Origin: Methanobacteriota archaeon
GTDB taxonomy: Archaea; Thermoplasmatota; Thermoplasmata; RBG-16-68-12; JAFNFQ01
Direction: 5' to 3'
DNA length: 37,846 nt
NCBI GenBank assembly: GCA_017885655.1
Contig: JAFNFQ010000048.1
Coordinates: 1 to 37,846 of the forward strand
Under the pieces are notes generated by a model. It did not search any database and had not been told where the DNA came from. It was given only the letters and a program-made list of their open reading frames with translations. This document shows, in pieces, positions 8,062 through 16,102 of this stretch. Both the position numbers and the translations under genes were made by a program. Each line of letters opens with the position of its first letter. The first letter of the stretch is position 1.

Positions 8062-9569
8062 TGGACGGTCTGATGGCGGCGGCGATGGTCTCTCCGATGA
8101 TCCTCGCCATAGGCGGCATCGCGTGCTTCGGCTTCGCGAACCTGGCGAAGGGCAAGATGAGGGCGTGGACAGGGACGCTTGCCGCGATCTTCTTCGTGGC
8201 CACATTCGGCGTATTCGTCGCTCTCGCGGTCAGGGGTTTCGACGCAAATGCGGAAGTCCCGTTCGCCGTCCTGGCTCCGAGCGACCTCGGCATCCTGATG
8301 GGCCTCCTGGTCACGGGTCTGGGCGCCGTTGCAAGCATCTACTCGCAGGGCGCGCTGGATCCGGAGGGGCCGGTGGGCTACTACTATCCCCTCCTGATGT
8401 TCGCGCTGGCGGGAACCGTCGCGATTGGATTCGCGGTGGACCTCTTCACGATGTTCGTCATGGTGGAGCTGTCCGCCATCCCGTCGTATGCTCTCGTTGC
8501 CTACAACTACCGCAAAAGGCGGGCCGCCATGGCGGCCGCGATCAAGTACCTGATCCAGGGTGTCGCCGGGACGCTCACCGCTCTGCTCGGAATCTCCCTC
8601 CTGTATGTGGCCACGGGCAGCCTGAACGTGGATGTCATTTGGAGAGTGTTCACAGGCCCGGATCTGCTATTGTCTCTCGCGGGGATCTTGGTCATCGTCG
8701 GGTACGGCGTGAAGATCGCATTGGTCCCTCTGCACACGTGGTTGCCGGATGCCTATTACGAGGCGCCGATGGGCGTGACTGCGATCATGGCGGGGGCCAC
8801 GAAGGCGGGCGCGCTGGTAGCCTTATTCAGGGCAGTCGCGGCGCTGCCATTCGTCAGTGTCAGCGTGGCCCAGGCCGGCCTGATTGTCAGCATTCTCGCA
8901 ATCGCGACGATGACCGTCGGTAACATCATCGCGCTCGGCCAGAAGGACCTGAGGAGGATGCTCGCCTACTCAAGCATCGCGCAGATGGGCTACATCCTGC
9001 TGGGGTTCGGAGTCGGCTTGCACTATGGGATCTCGATTGGGTTGGCGGCGGGGCTGTTCTACCTCACCATCTACGGCATAATGAAAGGAGGCGCATTCCT
9101 CTGCGCGGGGGCATTCGGCAGGGCGACGAACGGCGGCGTCACGTTCGAGCAGTTGAGAGGAGCAGGAGTGAGGAACCCTGTCGTGGGGATCTCCTTCCTT
9201 CTCTTCATCCTCGGTCTGATCGGGATTCCCGCCACGGCCGGTTTCCCGGGGAAGCTGATGCTCTTTCAGGCCGGGCTGGAGTCACAGGTTGTAACCAACA
9301 CCTGGCTGAACTGGGGCACGTTGCTGTCGATCGCCCTTGCTCTGAACAGCGCACTGTCCTTGGGCTACTACGTGCCCGCGCTGAATTATCTCCTCTTCAA
9401 GCCGGGACACCACGGAGAACATGAGGAGAAGTCGAGGATTCCAATCGCCATGGTCGCCGCAATCGTCCCGTTGGCGGTGCTCACAGTGGTCTTCGGTCTG
9501 TACCCGCAGGCAGTGATGAACCTCACGAATCCGGCTTCCACATTCTTCAAACCAGGAGGAATGCCATGA
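8061..9569 (+). CDS. Single-module antiporter-like subunit (MrpD/MbhH/NuoN type)
   Basis: A 502-residue polytopic protein with one complete proton_antipo_M module, the third in the operon. Key pumping residues are present: E136 (MFVMVELSAIPSY), K218 (GYGVKIALVPLHTWLPDAY) and K248 (ATKAG). The start codon shares one base with the stop of the fused subunit (TGATG), with GGGGTGAG just upstream. It is expected to carry H+ or Na+ driven by electron flow through the hydrogenase module. Among the three modules, this one and module 1 of its neighbour keep the full charge set. Confidence 0.92.
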   Translation: MDGLMAAAMVSPMILAIGGIACFGFANLAKGKMRAWTGTLAAIFFVATFGVFVALAVRGFDANAEVPFAVLAPSDLGILMGLLVTGLGAVASIYSQGALDPEGPVGYYYPLLMFALAGTVAIGFAVDLFTMFVMVELSAIPSYALVAYNYRKRRAAMAAAIKYLIQGVAGTLTALLGISLLYVATGSLNVDVIWRVFTGPDLLLSLAGILVIVGYGVKIALVPLHTWLPDAYYEAPMGVTAIMAGATKAGALVALFRAVAALPFVSVSVAQAGLIVSILAIATMTVGNIIALGQKDLRRMLAYSSIAQMGYILLGFGVGLHYGISIGLAAGLFYLTIYGIMKGGAFLCAGAFGRATNGGVTFEQLRGAGVRNPVVGISFLLFILGLIGIPATAGFPGKLMLFQAGLESQVVTNTWLNWGTLLSIALALNSALSLGYYVPALNYLLFKPGHHGEHEEKSRIPIAMVAAIVPLAVLTVVFGLYPQAVMNLTNPASTFFKPGGMP

Positions 9570-9910
9570 CCGATCTTCTGATGGGCATCGTGACTTCCCC
9601 GGTGCTGGTCTTCGCGCTGACCCTGCTCGTCGCTTGGGCCCTGTATTGGCTCGGCGGCAAGATGTCGCCGCGTTTCCTGGCCGAAGGCGGAAAGGCGAAA
9701 GCCTATACGGGCGGGGAGAATATTCCAGGCAAGAAACAGCGTGTATCATACCAGTTCTATCATCTGGCACTCATTTTCACGGTGCTCCACGTCACCACGC
9801 TGGTGGTGGCGACCGCGTTCCTCGCAGGAGCCGGGATAGCTGCAATATTCTACCTGCTTATTGGCACCACGGCGGTGGTCGTGGTCCTAGTGGGGTGGCA
9901 AAATGTTTGA
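9566..9910 (+). CDS. NuoA/MbhI-like small membrane subunit
   Basis: A 114-residue protein with three hydrophobic segments. The loop and second helix, from AYTGGENIPGKKQRVSYQFY to LALIFTVLHVTTLVVAT, align in pattern with NuoA (YECG loop, then rFsvrFY and the following helix), but the loop cysteine of NuoA is a glycine here. Its size and its place between the last antiporter-like subunit and the hydrogenase small subunit equal those of mbhI in Pyrococcus. It should anchor the antiporter arm to the redox module. It overlaps the upstream gene by 4 bp and the downstream gene by 8 bp. Confidence 0.72.
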   Translation: MTDLLMGIVTSPVLVFALTLLVAWALYWLGGKMSPRFLAEGGKAKAYTGGENIPGKKQRVSYQFYHLALIFTVLHVTTLVVATAFLAGAGIAAIFYLLIGTTAVVVVLVGWQNV

Positions 9911-10403
9911 AAACCTAGTCAAGTGGGCAAGGAAAAAGTCGCCTTGGATTCTGCTGTTCAACAGCGGCAGCTGCAACGGCTGCGACATCGAGGTGATTGC
10001 GGCTGTGACCCCGAGGTTCGACATCGAACGATTCGGCATACAGGTCAAGGGCAGCCCCCGCCACGCCGACGTGCTCGTCGTGACCGGACCTGTGACCCGC
10101 CAGCAAGCATCGAGGCTGAGGCGGATCTATGACCAGATGCCCGACCCGAAGTATGTCGTCGCGATGGGGAGCTGCGGCTCTACCGGCGGAGTGTTCAAGG
10201 GGCTCTACAACGTCTTGGAAGGCGTTGACAAGGTGCTACCCGTGGACGCCTACGTCGCCGGGTGCCCGCCGAGGCCGGACGAGATAATCGACGGCGTCAT
10301 TGCTGTCTTGGGCATGTTCGAATCTGGCGATGGTCGCAAGAGGGCGAGGGGGAAGGATCCGATTCGCATCGAGAGGAAACCGCTTGCGGAGGTGACAACG
10401 TGA
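9903..10403 (+). CDS. mbhJ: Group 4 [NiFe] hydrogenase small subunit (MbhJ-like)
   Basis: Holds the proximal [4Fe-4S] cluster that hands electrons to the nickel site. The four ligands are C24 and C27 (SGSCNGCDIE), C91 (MGSCGSTGG) and C121 (AGCPPRP). The SCNGCDIE form, rather than the adjacent-cysteine form of NuoB, is typical of Mbh/Ech-type group 4 hydrogenases. The 166-residue length fits. It is followed by a GTGA overlap with the NuoC-like gene. With the large subunit below, this shows a catalytic hydrogenase rather than an Fpo- or Nuo-type quinone or phenazine reductase. Confidence 0.93.
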   Translation: MFENLVKWARKKSPWILLFNSGSCNGCDIEVIAAVTPRFDIERFGIQVKGSPRHADVLVVTGPVTRQQASRLRRIYDQMPDPKYVVAMGSCGSTGGVFKGLYNVLEGVDKVLPVDAYVAGCPPRPDEIIDGVIAVLGMFESGDGRKRARGKDPIRIERKPLAEVTT

Positions 10404-10900
10404 CGGACGATAACCCCATGCTCGCGGTCGTCAAGCAGGACCTGGGTTCCAAGGCGGTCGAGGTAACGGCTCCCCGCCGGAAGCGCATGACAATCGCCGC
10501 CACTCCGGAGACCTACCGCGACGTCATCAAGTACTTGCAGGACAAGATGGACTGCTATCACCTCAGCGTCCTCCAGGGCGTGGACAACAGGACGAGCTTC
10601 GAGGTTGTCTACCACTTCTGGAGCGACCGCAACGGCATGTTCACAGTGAAGGTCGCGCTCCCGCACGACAAGCCTGCGATAGGTACGATAACGGACATCG
10701 TGCCCGCCGCAATACTGTACGAGCGCGAGGTTCACGACTTGTTCGGCATAGAGTTCCCTGGGCACCCGGACATGAGGCGACTGCTCCTCAACGACGAATG
10801 GCCCAAGGACGAACACCCGCTGAGGAAGGACTGGAAGATGGACGAGAAGAAATTCTATGGAGGCGTCAGGTCTTCGACCGGAGGTGAGAAAGCTGGCTGA
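10400..10900 (+). CDS. mbhK: NuoC/MbhK-like subunit of the group 4 hydrogenase
   Basis: A soluble 30-kDa-type (NuoC) domain protein of 166 residues that braces the small and large subunits. The family signature is clear in the second half: EREVHDLFGIEFPGHPDMRR followed by a short segment ending HPLRKDW. The frame is open further upstream, but the GTG at 10400 overlaps the stop of the small-subunit gene (GTGA) and is preceded by GGAGGTGA (10389-10394 region), so it is the natural start. It carries no cofactor ligands, as usual for the family. Confidence 0.9.
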   Translation: MTDDNPMLAVVKQDLGSKAVEVTAPRRKRMTIAATPETYRDVIKYLQDKMDCYHLSVLQGVDNRTSFEVVYHFWSDRNGMFTVKVALPHDKPAIGTITDIVPAAILYEREVHDLFGIEFPGHPDMRRLLLNDEWPKDEHPLRKDWKMDEKKFYGGVRSSTGGEKAG

Positions 10901-10901
10901 G

Positions 10902-12086
10902 ATGACGATTCCGATCGGACCGCAGCACCCCGCCCTGAAGGAGCCCGTGGGGTTCATGGTGAATGTCGAGGGTGAGAGGATCAAGTCGCTCGACCTCGAC
11001 GTGAGCTACAATCACCGCGGCATCGAGAAAGGCGTGGAGCAGAGGGACTTCAACCAGTCGCTCTACCTCATCGAGCGCATCTGCGGCATTTGTTCTCACG
11101 CGCACGCGACGAACTTCGCGAAAGGCATCGAGGAGCTGATGAACCTGGAGATCCCGAAGAGGGCATCTTACATTCGCCTTATCGTCGGCGAGCTCGAGCG
11201 CATCCACAGTCACTATCTCTGGGTCGGCGTGGCTGGCCACGAGATCGGCTTCGACACGCTATTCATGTACACGTGGCGGGACCGAGAGCTGGTGCAGGAC
11301 CTGCTCGAGATCATAAGCGGGAACCGCGTGAACTATGCAATCAATTGCCTCGGTGGCGTTAGGCGCGACCTGAATGAGAAGACGATCAAGCTTGCCTTGG
11401 ACCACTTGAAGAAGCTCGGGGAGAGGGCGGCTTACTATACCCAGCTCGCGACAACTGAGGAAACAATGGTCGACCGGCTGTCGGGCGTGGGGAAACTTCC
11501 ATATGAGAAAGCGAAGTCCTTGGGGTCCGTCGGTCCGACGGCAAGGGGCTCGGGCGTGGACAGCGACGTGAGGAGGGACGACCCCTACCTGGCATACGCC
11601 GAGGTGCCGTTCAAAGTCATCACTGCGAACAACTGCGATGTGCTCGGACGCACGATTGTTAGGGCGGGCGAGCTGGCGCAGTCGATTGAAATGACAAAGT
11701 GGGCGCTGGAGAACCTCCCGCCAGGAGAAATCAAGAAAGCCCCGCCAAGGTCCGCGCCGCCCGGCGAGGTCATCAGCAGATACGAGGCGCCGCGCGGGGA
11801 GCTGGTGCATTACATCAAGAGCAACAACACCGACAAGGCGGACAGGTTCGGAGTCAGGACGCCGACGATGGCGAACTGGCCGTCGGTGGTCGAGGGCTTG
11901 ACCGGGCAGAACATAGCCGATATACCGATCGTGGTCGCCGCGATCGATCCATGCCTGAGCTGCACGTCGCGAACCACATTCGTGGACATCGACCGCCACA
12001 AGTCATGGGTCTGGAACTGGGACGAGCTGAGGAACTACAGCATCCGCTGGTACAAGGAGAACAAGGGCATCTATTGGGGTGACTGA
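10902..12086 (+). CDS. mbhL: Group 4 [NiFe] hydrogenase large subunit (MbhL-like), catalytic
   Basis: Carries the Ni-Fe site for proton reduction or H2 oxidation. Both ligand pairs are present: C61/C64 (ERICGICSHAHA) and C351/C354 (DPCLSCTSR), counted from the ATG at 10902. After R357 come 37 more residues, the position and type of the tail removed during maturation of E. coli HycE, which also ends its mature form at ...CTDR; a protease gene closes this operon. Start choice: the ATG at 10902 follows the previous stop by one base and has GGAGGTGAG upstream at a long spacing. An in-frame ATG at 10857 would add 15 residues and overlap the NuoC-like gene by 44 bp. Expected partner electron donor is reduced ferredoxin, through the NuoI-like subunit. 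Confidence 0.94.
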   Translation: MTIPIGPQHPALKEPVGFMVNVEGERIKSLDLDVSYNHRGIEKGVEQRDFNQSLYLIERICGICSHAHATNFAKGIEELMNLEIPKRASYIRLIVGELERIHSHYLWVGVAGHEIGFDTLFMYTWRDRELVQDLLEIISGNRVNYAINCLGGVRRDLNEKTIKLALDHLKKLGERAAYYTQLATTEETMVDRLSGVGKLPYEKAKSLGSVGPTARGSGVDSDVRRDDPYLAYAEVPFKVITANNCDVLGRTIVRAGELAQSIEMTKWALENLPPGEIKKAPPRSAPPGEVISRYEAPRGELVHYIKSNNTDKADRFGVRTPTMANWPSVVEGLTGQNIADIPIVVAAIDPCLSCTSRTTFVDIDRHKSWVWNWDELRNYSIRWYKENKGIYWGD

Positions 12087-13062
12087 GGTGGATGCCTGGC
12101 TGGTCTTCCTGTACGTCCTGGTCTTCCCAGGCATCTTCTTCCTACTGGGCTACAGCTTCTTCGCCGAGTGGTTCGACAGGAAGATGTACGCGAAGATGCA
12201 GAACAGGGTCGGTCCGCCGCTGGTCCAGCCGCTCGCCGACTTCATCAAGCTGCTGTCCAAGGAGGACATAATGCCGGAAGGGGTCGAGGCGAAGCCCTAC
12301 AACTATCTGCCCCTGTTCGCGTTCGCCGCCGTTGCGACATCGTTCATCTACATCCCGACATTCATGTCTAGCAGTCCTGTCGGGTTCCAGGGCGACCTCC
12401 TCCTCGTGCTCTACATGCTGACGTTGCCGACGATAATCCTCTTCCTGGTCGGCTGGTACTCCCACAACACCTTCGCGACGATTGGCGCGTACAGGGCGGT
12501 GAGCCAGCTGTTCGTCTACGAAGTGCCGCTGTTCATAGCGGCCCTCGGCCCGGCGCTGTGGACCAAGAGCTGGTCGGTCAGCGACATCGTCTCCTGGCAG
12601 CAGGGCAACCCTTGGCTGTTCCTGATCCAACCGCTTGGATTCATCATCGCGATCATCTGCCTGCAGGCGAAGCTGGAGCGGATACCGTTCGACATACCTG
12701 AGGCCGAGACCGAGATTGTCGGCGGGCCTCTGGTCGAGTACTCCGGCAGGAAGCTCGCGCTCTTCCGCATAGCGACTGACATGCTCATGGTGACCGGCGC
12801 GTCGCTGATTGGGGCGCTGTACCTCGGGGGCCCCAGCGTCGGGTTCTCCCTTGATTCGCTGCCGTTCTGGGCGGCGGGCGTCATCGGCTTCGTCGCTTTC
12901 CTGCTCAAGACCCTCCTGATAATCTTCCTGCTCTCCTTCATCAGGGCTGCTTTCGCCCGCCTGAGGATCGACCAGATGACCAGCTTCGGCTGGAAATGGC
13001 TGGCATCTTTGGCGCTGTTTCAATTATTCCTCGTGATAGGTATGCGGATGGTGGTCCCTTGA
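12079..13062 (+). CDS. mbhM: NuoH/MbhM-like membrane subunit
   Basis: A 327-residue protein with about eight membrane helices that joins the redox arm to the ion pumps. Conserved NuoH features are visible: KMQNRVGPPLVQPLADFIKL near residues 38-58, and the cytoplasmic loop IPFDIPEAETEIVGGPLVEY with its acidic cluster near residues 200-220, followed by KLALFRIA. The start used is GTG at 12079, overlapping the large-subunit stop by 8 bp; a second GTG at 12088 has GGGGTGA at a better distance and is an alternative start three codons later. The next gene starts within its stop codon region (TTGA). Confidence 0.92.
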   Translation: MTEVDAWLVFLYVLVFPGIFFLLGYSFFAEWFDRKMYAKMQNRVGPPLVQPLADFIKLLSKEDIMPEGVEAKPYNYLPLFAFAAVATSFIYIPTFMSSSPVGFQGDLLLVLYMLTLPTIILFLVGWYSHNTFATIGAYRAVSQLFVYEVPLFIAALGPALWTKSWSVSDIVSWQQGNPWLFLIQPLGFIIAIICLQAKLERIPFDIPEAETEIVGGPLVEYSGRKLALFRIATDMLMVTGASLIGALYLGGPSVGFSLDSLPFWAAGVIGFVAFLLKTLLIIFLLSFIRAAFARLRIDQMTSFGWKWLASLALFQLFLVIGMRMVVP

Positions 13063-13454
13063 CGAAGCCAGGTGCGGCGTTCTCCGAGCTTTTGAGATCC
13101 CTGACGAAGAGGCGAGCGACGGTGCTCTACCCCTACGAGAAGGTCGACGTGCCAAGCGACTTCAGGGGAAAGATCGAGGTCAGGGACGACCTGTGCATCG
13201 GATGCTCGAAATGCGCCATCGCCTGCCCCGCCGACGCGATAGAGATGGCGGCGGAGAAGGGCGAGAAGAAGATCAGATACAGCGGCAAGGAAATCCCGAG
13301 GAAGAAGCACCCCGAGGTCAACCTCTTGAGCTGCATCAGGTGTGATGTGTGCGAGGAGGTCTGCCCGACCACTCCGAAGGCAATCTACATCACGGCCAAG
13401 TTCAGTGGCGCTTCGGACAAGAACGTCATACTGGTCGTCCCGACGGTGCCGTGA
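13059..13454 (+). CDS. mbhN: NuoI/MbhN-like ferredoxin subunit, two [4Fe-4S] clusters
   Basis: Electron-input subunit that passes electrons from ferredoxin toward the small subunit. The 131 residues contain two complete motifs: C46, C49, C52, C56 (CIGCSKCAIACP) and C92, C95, C98, C102 (CIRCDVCEEVCP). The start is a TTG at 13059 overlapping the upstream stop in the same way as other joints in the operon; the longer open frame from 12996 would run inside the NuoH-like gene. No NuoEFG- or FpoF-like input module follows, which supports direct use of ferredoxin. Confidence 0.92.
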   Translation: MTKPGAAFSELLRSLTKRRATVLYPYEKVDVPSDFRGKIEVRDDLCIGCSKCAIACPADAIEMAAEKGEKKIRYSGKEIPRKKHPEVNLLSCIRCDVCEEVCPTTPKAIYITAKFSGASDKNVILVVPTVP

Positions 13455-13958
13455 ATGGCGGCCGAGAGCTTCGAAGAGGAGCTCAAGGCCCTCCTGAAGG
13501 GCGCGAAGAAGACCGTCGTCATGGCGGTGGGAGACGAGCTGGATCCTCGAGACTGCCTAGGGCACTTGGCAGGACGCAGGGTTTCCGCCCTGAACCTGAA
13601 GGGAGTAGAGGTGCTGCTCACCTCTCAGATGCCGGAGAACTTCACATCAGTCGTCAGGCGGATGAAACCCAGTCATGTCGTCCTCATCGATGCGGCTGAG
13701 ATGGGCAGAAGTCCCGGTGATGTAGCCATCATAGACGCTGGGAAGATATCTGCCACCCGGGTCTCGACGCACGCTTTGCCACTTTCGGTGCTCATGGAAT
13801 ACCTGAAGAAGGAGCTGAATGTGAAGGTCGCTCTCATAGGAATCCAGCCGATATCCTCAGGAGAATACGGCGAGACCGAGCAGCCTCCCGCAGTCCAGAA
13901 GGGAATCGATAGAATCGCGAGCGGGATCAAGGCGGCGGCCGGCGGCCGAGTTCGGTGA
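13455..13958 (+). CDS. hycI: Hydrogenase maturation protease, HycI type
   Basis: Cleaves the C-terminal tail of the hydrogenase large subunit after nickel insertion. The 167-residue protein has the HycI fold signature. The three metal-sensing residues of E. coli HycI (D16, D62, H90) correspond to D33 (LDPRDCLG), D79 (LIDAAEMG) and H106 (STHALPL), and the PEN and LIGIQP motifs are kept. The usual GN-x-L-x-G-D-D-G loop reads GDELDPRDCLG, an unusual variant that still keeps the ligand aspartate. Its ATG directly follows the NuoI-like stop. The adjacent 37-residue tail on the large subunit is its expected substrate. Confidence 0.9.
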   Translation: MAAESFEEELKALLKGAKKTVVMAVGDELDPRDCLGHLAGRRVSALNLKGVEVLLTSQMPENFTSVVRRMKPSHVVLIDAAEMGRSPGDVAIIDAGKISATRVSTHALPLSVLMEYLKKELNVKVALIGIQPISSGEYGETEQPPAVQKGIDRIASGIKAAAGGRVR

Positions 13959-14034
13959 AATTCAAGCCGCTGCGGTCAGGTCCGAGCTCGCGCTCAACTG
14001 CAAGGAATTCAAGAAGCAGCGGGCGGCGGGTCCA

Positions 14035-14307
14035 TTACGCTAAGTGCAGATGTCGCCCCTCGATGTAGGTCGCCATGCGCTCGATTCCGGGCAGCGTCCT
14101 GATTTTGTGCATCATTATCTCGGCCAGATCCTCGGGACCCTTCCCTTTCACTGTCACCAGGTACTCGTACCCGTCGACGATGAAGTAGGTGTCCTTCACC
14201 TCCGGTATGTCGTATAGGCCGGAGAAGAACCTGCGCTCGGCGCCAGGCTCGACCGTGAGCAACGCATAGCCTCGAAGTTCGCCATTCTGCTGGTTCATCA
14301 TGTCCAA
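14035..14307 (-). CDS. Stand-alone Lrp/AsnC ligand-binding (RAM) domain protein
   Basis: A 90-residue protein consisting of only the effector-binding alpha-beta domain of Lrp/AsnC regulators: GYALLTVEPGAERRFFSGLY, then VKDTYFIVDGYEYLVTVKGK and a C-terminal segment with ERMATYIEG. The DNA-binding helix-turn-helix of full Lrp (about 60 residues) is missing and none is encoded just upstream. Such stand-alone domains form multimers that bind amino acids and may modulate full-length Lrp proteins. It converges on the hydrogenase operon, separated by 76 bp in which I see no clear terminator. Target unknown. Confidence 0.8.
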   Translation of the reverse strand: MDMMNQQNGELRGYALLTVEPGAERRFFSGLYDIPEVKDTYFIVDGYEYLVTVKGKGPEDLAEIMMHKIRTLPGIERMATYIEGRHLHLA

Positions 14308-14592
14308 GACTGCTCCGATTGATTCATTGTATGGGCGTGGGAGGGTAACTAATTTGTCAAAATACAGTGGGGTTTGCGGGACATCGGCAAATTACATGGC
14401 GTTCATCGCGCGGAAGGCCATTACATCCCAATCTATTCCCAGAGTCGAAATTAGTAATATGGATTAGCGTGCCGCCGAACGAATAGAATTTATTTCGGCC
14501 GCCGGGAAAATACTCAAGTTCAATCAAATCCTGAAATATCTCAAACGGGTCGCCCTTATCTCAAGACCAACTGAATCCGACAGATGATTACG

Positions 14593-14614
14593 TGTAGAGT
14601 AGCTGTAGAGTAGC
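14593..14614. repeat. Tandem 11-bp direct repeat (2 copies)
   Basis: TGTAGAGTAGC occurs twice with no spacer (14593-14603 and 14604-14614), about 60 bp upstream of the transposase start. Function unknown; it could be a binding site of the insertion sequence. Confidence 0.8.
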
Positions 14615-14640
14615 AACACATATGGCCGGTTTTGTTATCA

Positions 14641-14667
14641 GGACATATGTCCGCCTTGGCGGCGGTT
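14641..14667 (+). terminator. Palindrome plus terminator-like hairpin at the insertion-sequence left side
   Basis: A perfect 12-bp palindrome GGACATATGTCC (14641-14652) overlaps the hairpin CCGCC-tt-GGCGG (14651-14662), which is followed by CGGTTTTC. The second part resembles an intrinsic terminator on the plus strand placed 5 bp before the transposase ATG. Such a hairpin would block read-through into a transposase gene. The assignment rests on shape only. Confidence 0.35.
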
Positions 14668-14671
14668 TTCG

Positions 14672-15010
14672 ATGGTCAGGGAGGACGTGAAGTTCAGGCT
14701 ACGCGCGGTCAAGCAGCACATCGAGGGCAACATCAGGACCGAGGACATCTGCGGCGTCTTCGGGATCTCTGAGAGAACTCTTCGACGGTGGTGTCGGCGG
14801 TACAAGGAAGAAGGGGTCGAAGGCCTGCGTTACGAACCGCGAAGGCCGGATAAGAGCCCGAACCAGACACCCGGGAGGATAGAGAACCGCATCCTGCGGA
14901 TGAGGAGGAAGCATCCCACCTGGGGAGCAAGGAGGATCCATGCCTACCTGGAGAGGGCAGGAGCGAAGGTGCACTGGATCACTGTCCACCGCATCCTGGC
15001 GAAATGGAGC
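14672..15010 (+). pseudogene. Truncated transposase (IS481-like N-terminal part)
   Basis: About 112 residues of a DDE transposase N-terminus: a helix-turn-helix (EDICGVFGISERTLRRWCRR, residues about 24-43), a linker with GVEGLRYEPRRPDKSP, then KHPTWGARRIHAYLERAG and VHWITVHRILAK, the usual entry to the catalytic core in IS481-type enzymes. Immediately after this the sequence turns into the antisense of ccmF and the remaining open frame to 15340 has no transposase character. The catalytic D, D and E residues are therefore absent and the gene cannot be active. The junction lies between about 14995 and 15012. Confidence 0.82.
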
Positions 15011-16062
15011 ATGAACAGCGCGGCGGTCGCGAGCAAAGATACCGCCATCAGCATGAAGAAAGGAGGAGCCCCCCCGCCAGAGCCGAGGATGTCGAGCAGC
15101 CTGGCCCCGAGATCTTCCTGGACGCCGCCAGTGGCGATGAAGCTGTGGACCGAGGCAATGATGCCCGTGCGCGTCTCGAAAGTCGCGAACATCGTGAGGG
15201 CGAACACAATAGATGCCAGAGCGGGGGCAAGATGTGCGAATTGCCCCTTGCGCCTGTTCCACAGCTGCGCATGGACGAGGGCCGTGAGGGGCAGCCATAT
15301 GGTCAGATTGGCGGCCTGCACAGGGTCCCATGCCCAGTAGCCGCCCCAGCCCAGCACGGTGTAGGACCACAGTGCGCCGATGACAAGAGCGAGGGTCAGG
15401 AACAGCCAGGCGGAGCGCGTCCACTGCATCGAAATCCTGGCCCATTTGTCCTTGCCGCTCAGAAGGTAGGCTGCGGCGGTTGCGAAGGGGATTGAGATGA
15501 TTGCGTAAGAGGCGAATTCCAGCGGCGGGTGCACGACTGTGAGAGGGGTAAGAAGCAGCGGACTCAGGCCCAATCCATTTGCTGTGCTAGGATTTGCGAG
15601 GTACTCCGGCGGCGTTGGACGGAAAGGGTCAGATACAAGAAGGATGCAGAGAAAGGCCGCGAGGATGATGAGGAGGATGGTGGAGCTCAGCGACCTCAAT
15701 TGTGCGCGATTTTCCGAGTCGTTCTTCCTTCTTATGAAGAACAGGAGAGCCGACATGGATAGCAGCCACGTCCAGAGGAGCAGCGATCCCTCGTCTCCCG
15801 CCCAAGCCCCCGCAAGTTTGTACTGCAGAGCATAGTCCGTTCTGCTCTCGCGAAGAACGTAGTATATCGTCATGTTCGATGAGAGGAAGTAGTAGACCAT
15901 CAGGAGGAATGCCGCAGAAATCACGCCGAAATCAACAAGGAGCAATATCTGGGTCAGTTTCTTGGCGATCCTCCGGCCTTTAAGGAGATGCAGTGAAAGC
16001 GAGGCCGCGGAGGCGACCGTGAGTATCAGTGCGATCCACAGCAGGGAGGAGCCCTCATTCAT
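14944..16062 (-). pseudogene. ccmF: CcmF-type cytochrome c haem lyase, C-terminal part lost
   Basis: A membrane protein for covalent haem attachment to c-type cytochromes. The genuine part (residues about 1-353) has many membrane helices, the conserved GDEGSLLLWTWLLS and the haem-handling WWD motif WGGYWAWDPVQAANLTIWLP near residues 236-255. CcmF is normally about 600-650 residues; here the frame runs into the antisense of a transposase at about 15010 and ends after about 19 nonsense residues. The far side of the break has no CcmF remainder, so the 3' half is deleted or elsewhere. No other ccm gene or cytochrome c gene is visible. Activity is unlikely unless the N-terminal half works alone, as in lineages with split CcmF. 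Confidence 0.85.
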
Positions 16063-16102
16063 CTGTCTGTCCTCGAGGGTTGACTGGACTCCCCACTTTC
16101 CA

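Larger units (their letters stand above)
14308..14671. other. 364-bp A/T-rich non-coding stretch before the transposase remnant
   Basis: No coding sequence recognised. Richer in A/T than the neighbours. It holds the upstream region of the Lrp-like gene (no strong TATA seen), an imperfect palindrome around CCGAA...TTCGG at about 14475-14500, a tandem 11-bp repeat and, next to the transposase start, two abutting palindromes. It may include the left end of a degraded insertion sequence, but I could not find a matching terminal repeat on the other side. Confidence 0.5.

Noticed and set aside
3952-13958. Operon as an F420H2 dehydrogenase (Fpo) or NADH dehydrogenase (Nuo)
   Set aside because: The large subunit keeps both CxxC nickel pairs, the small subunit has the SCNGCDIE form, there is no FpoF or NuoEFG, and a hydrogenase maturation protease ends the operon.
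15013-15340. Continuation of the transposase frame past the junction
   Set aside because: The residues after about position 113 are the antisense of ccmF and show no DDE catalytic motif.
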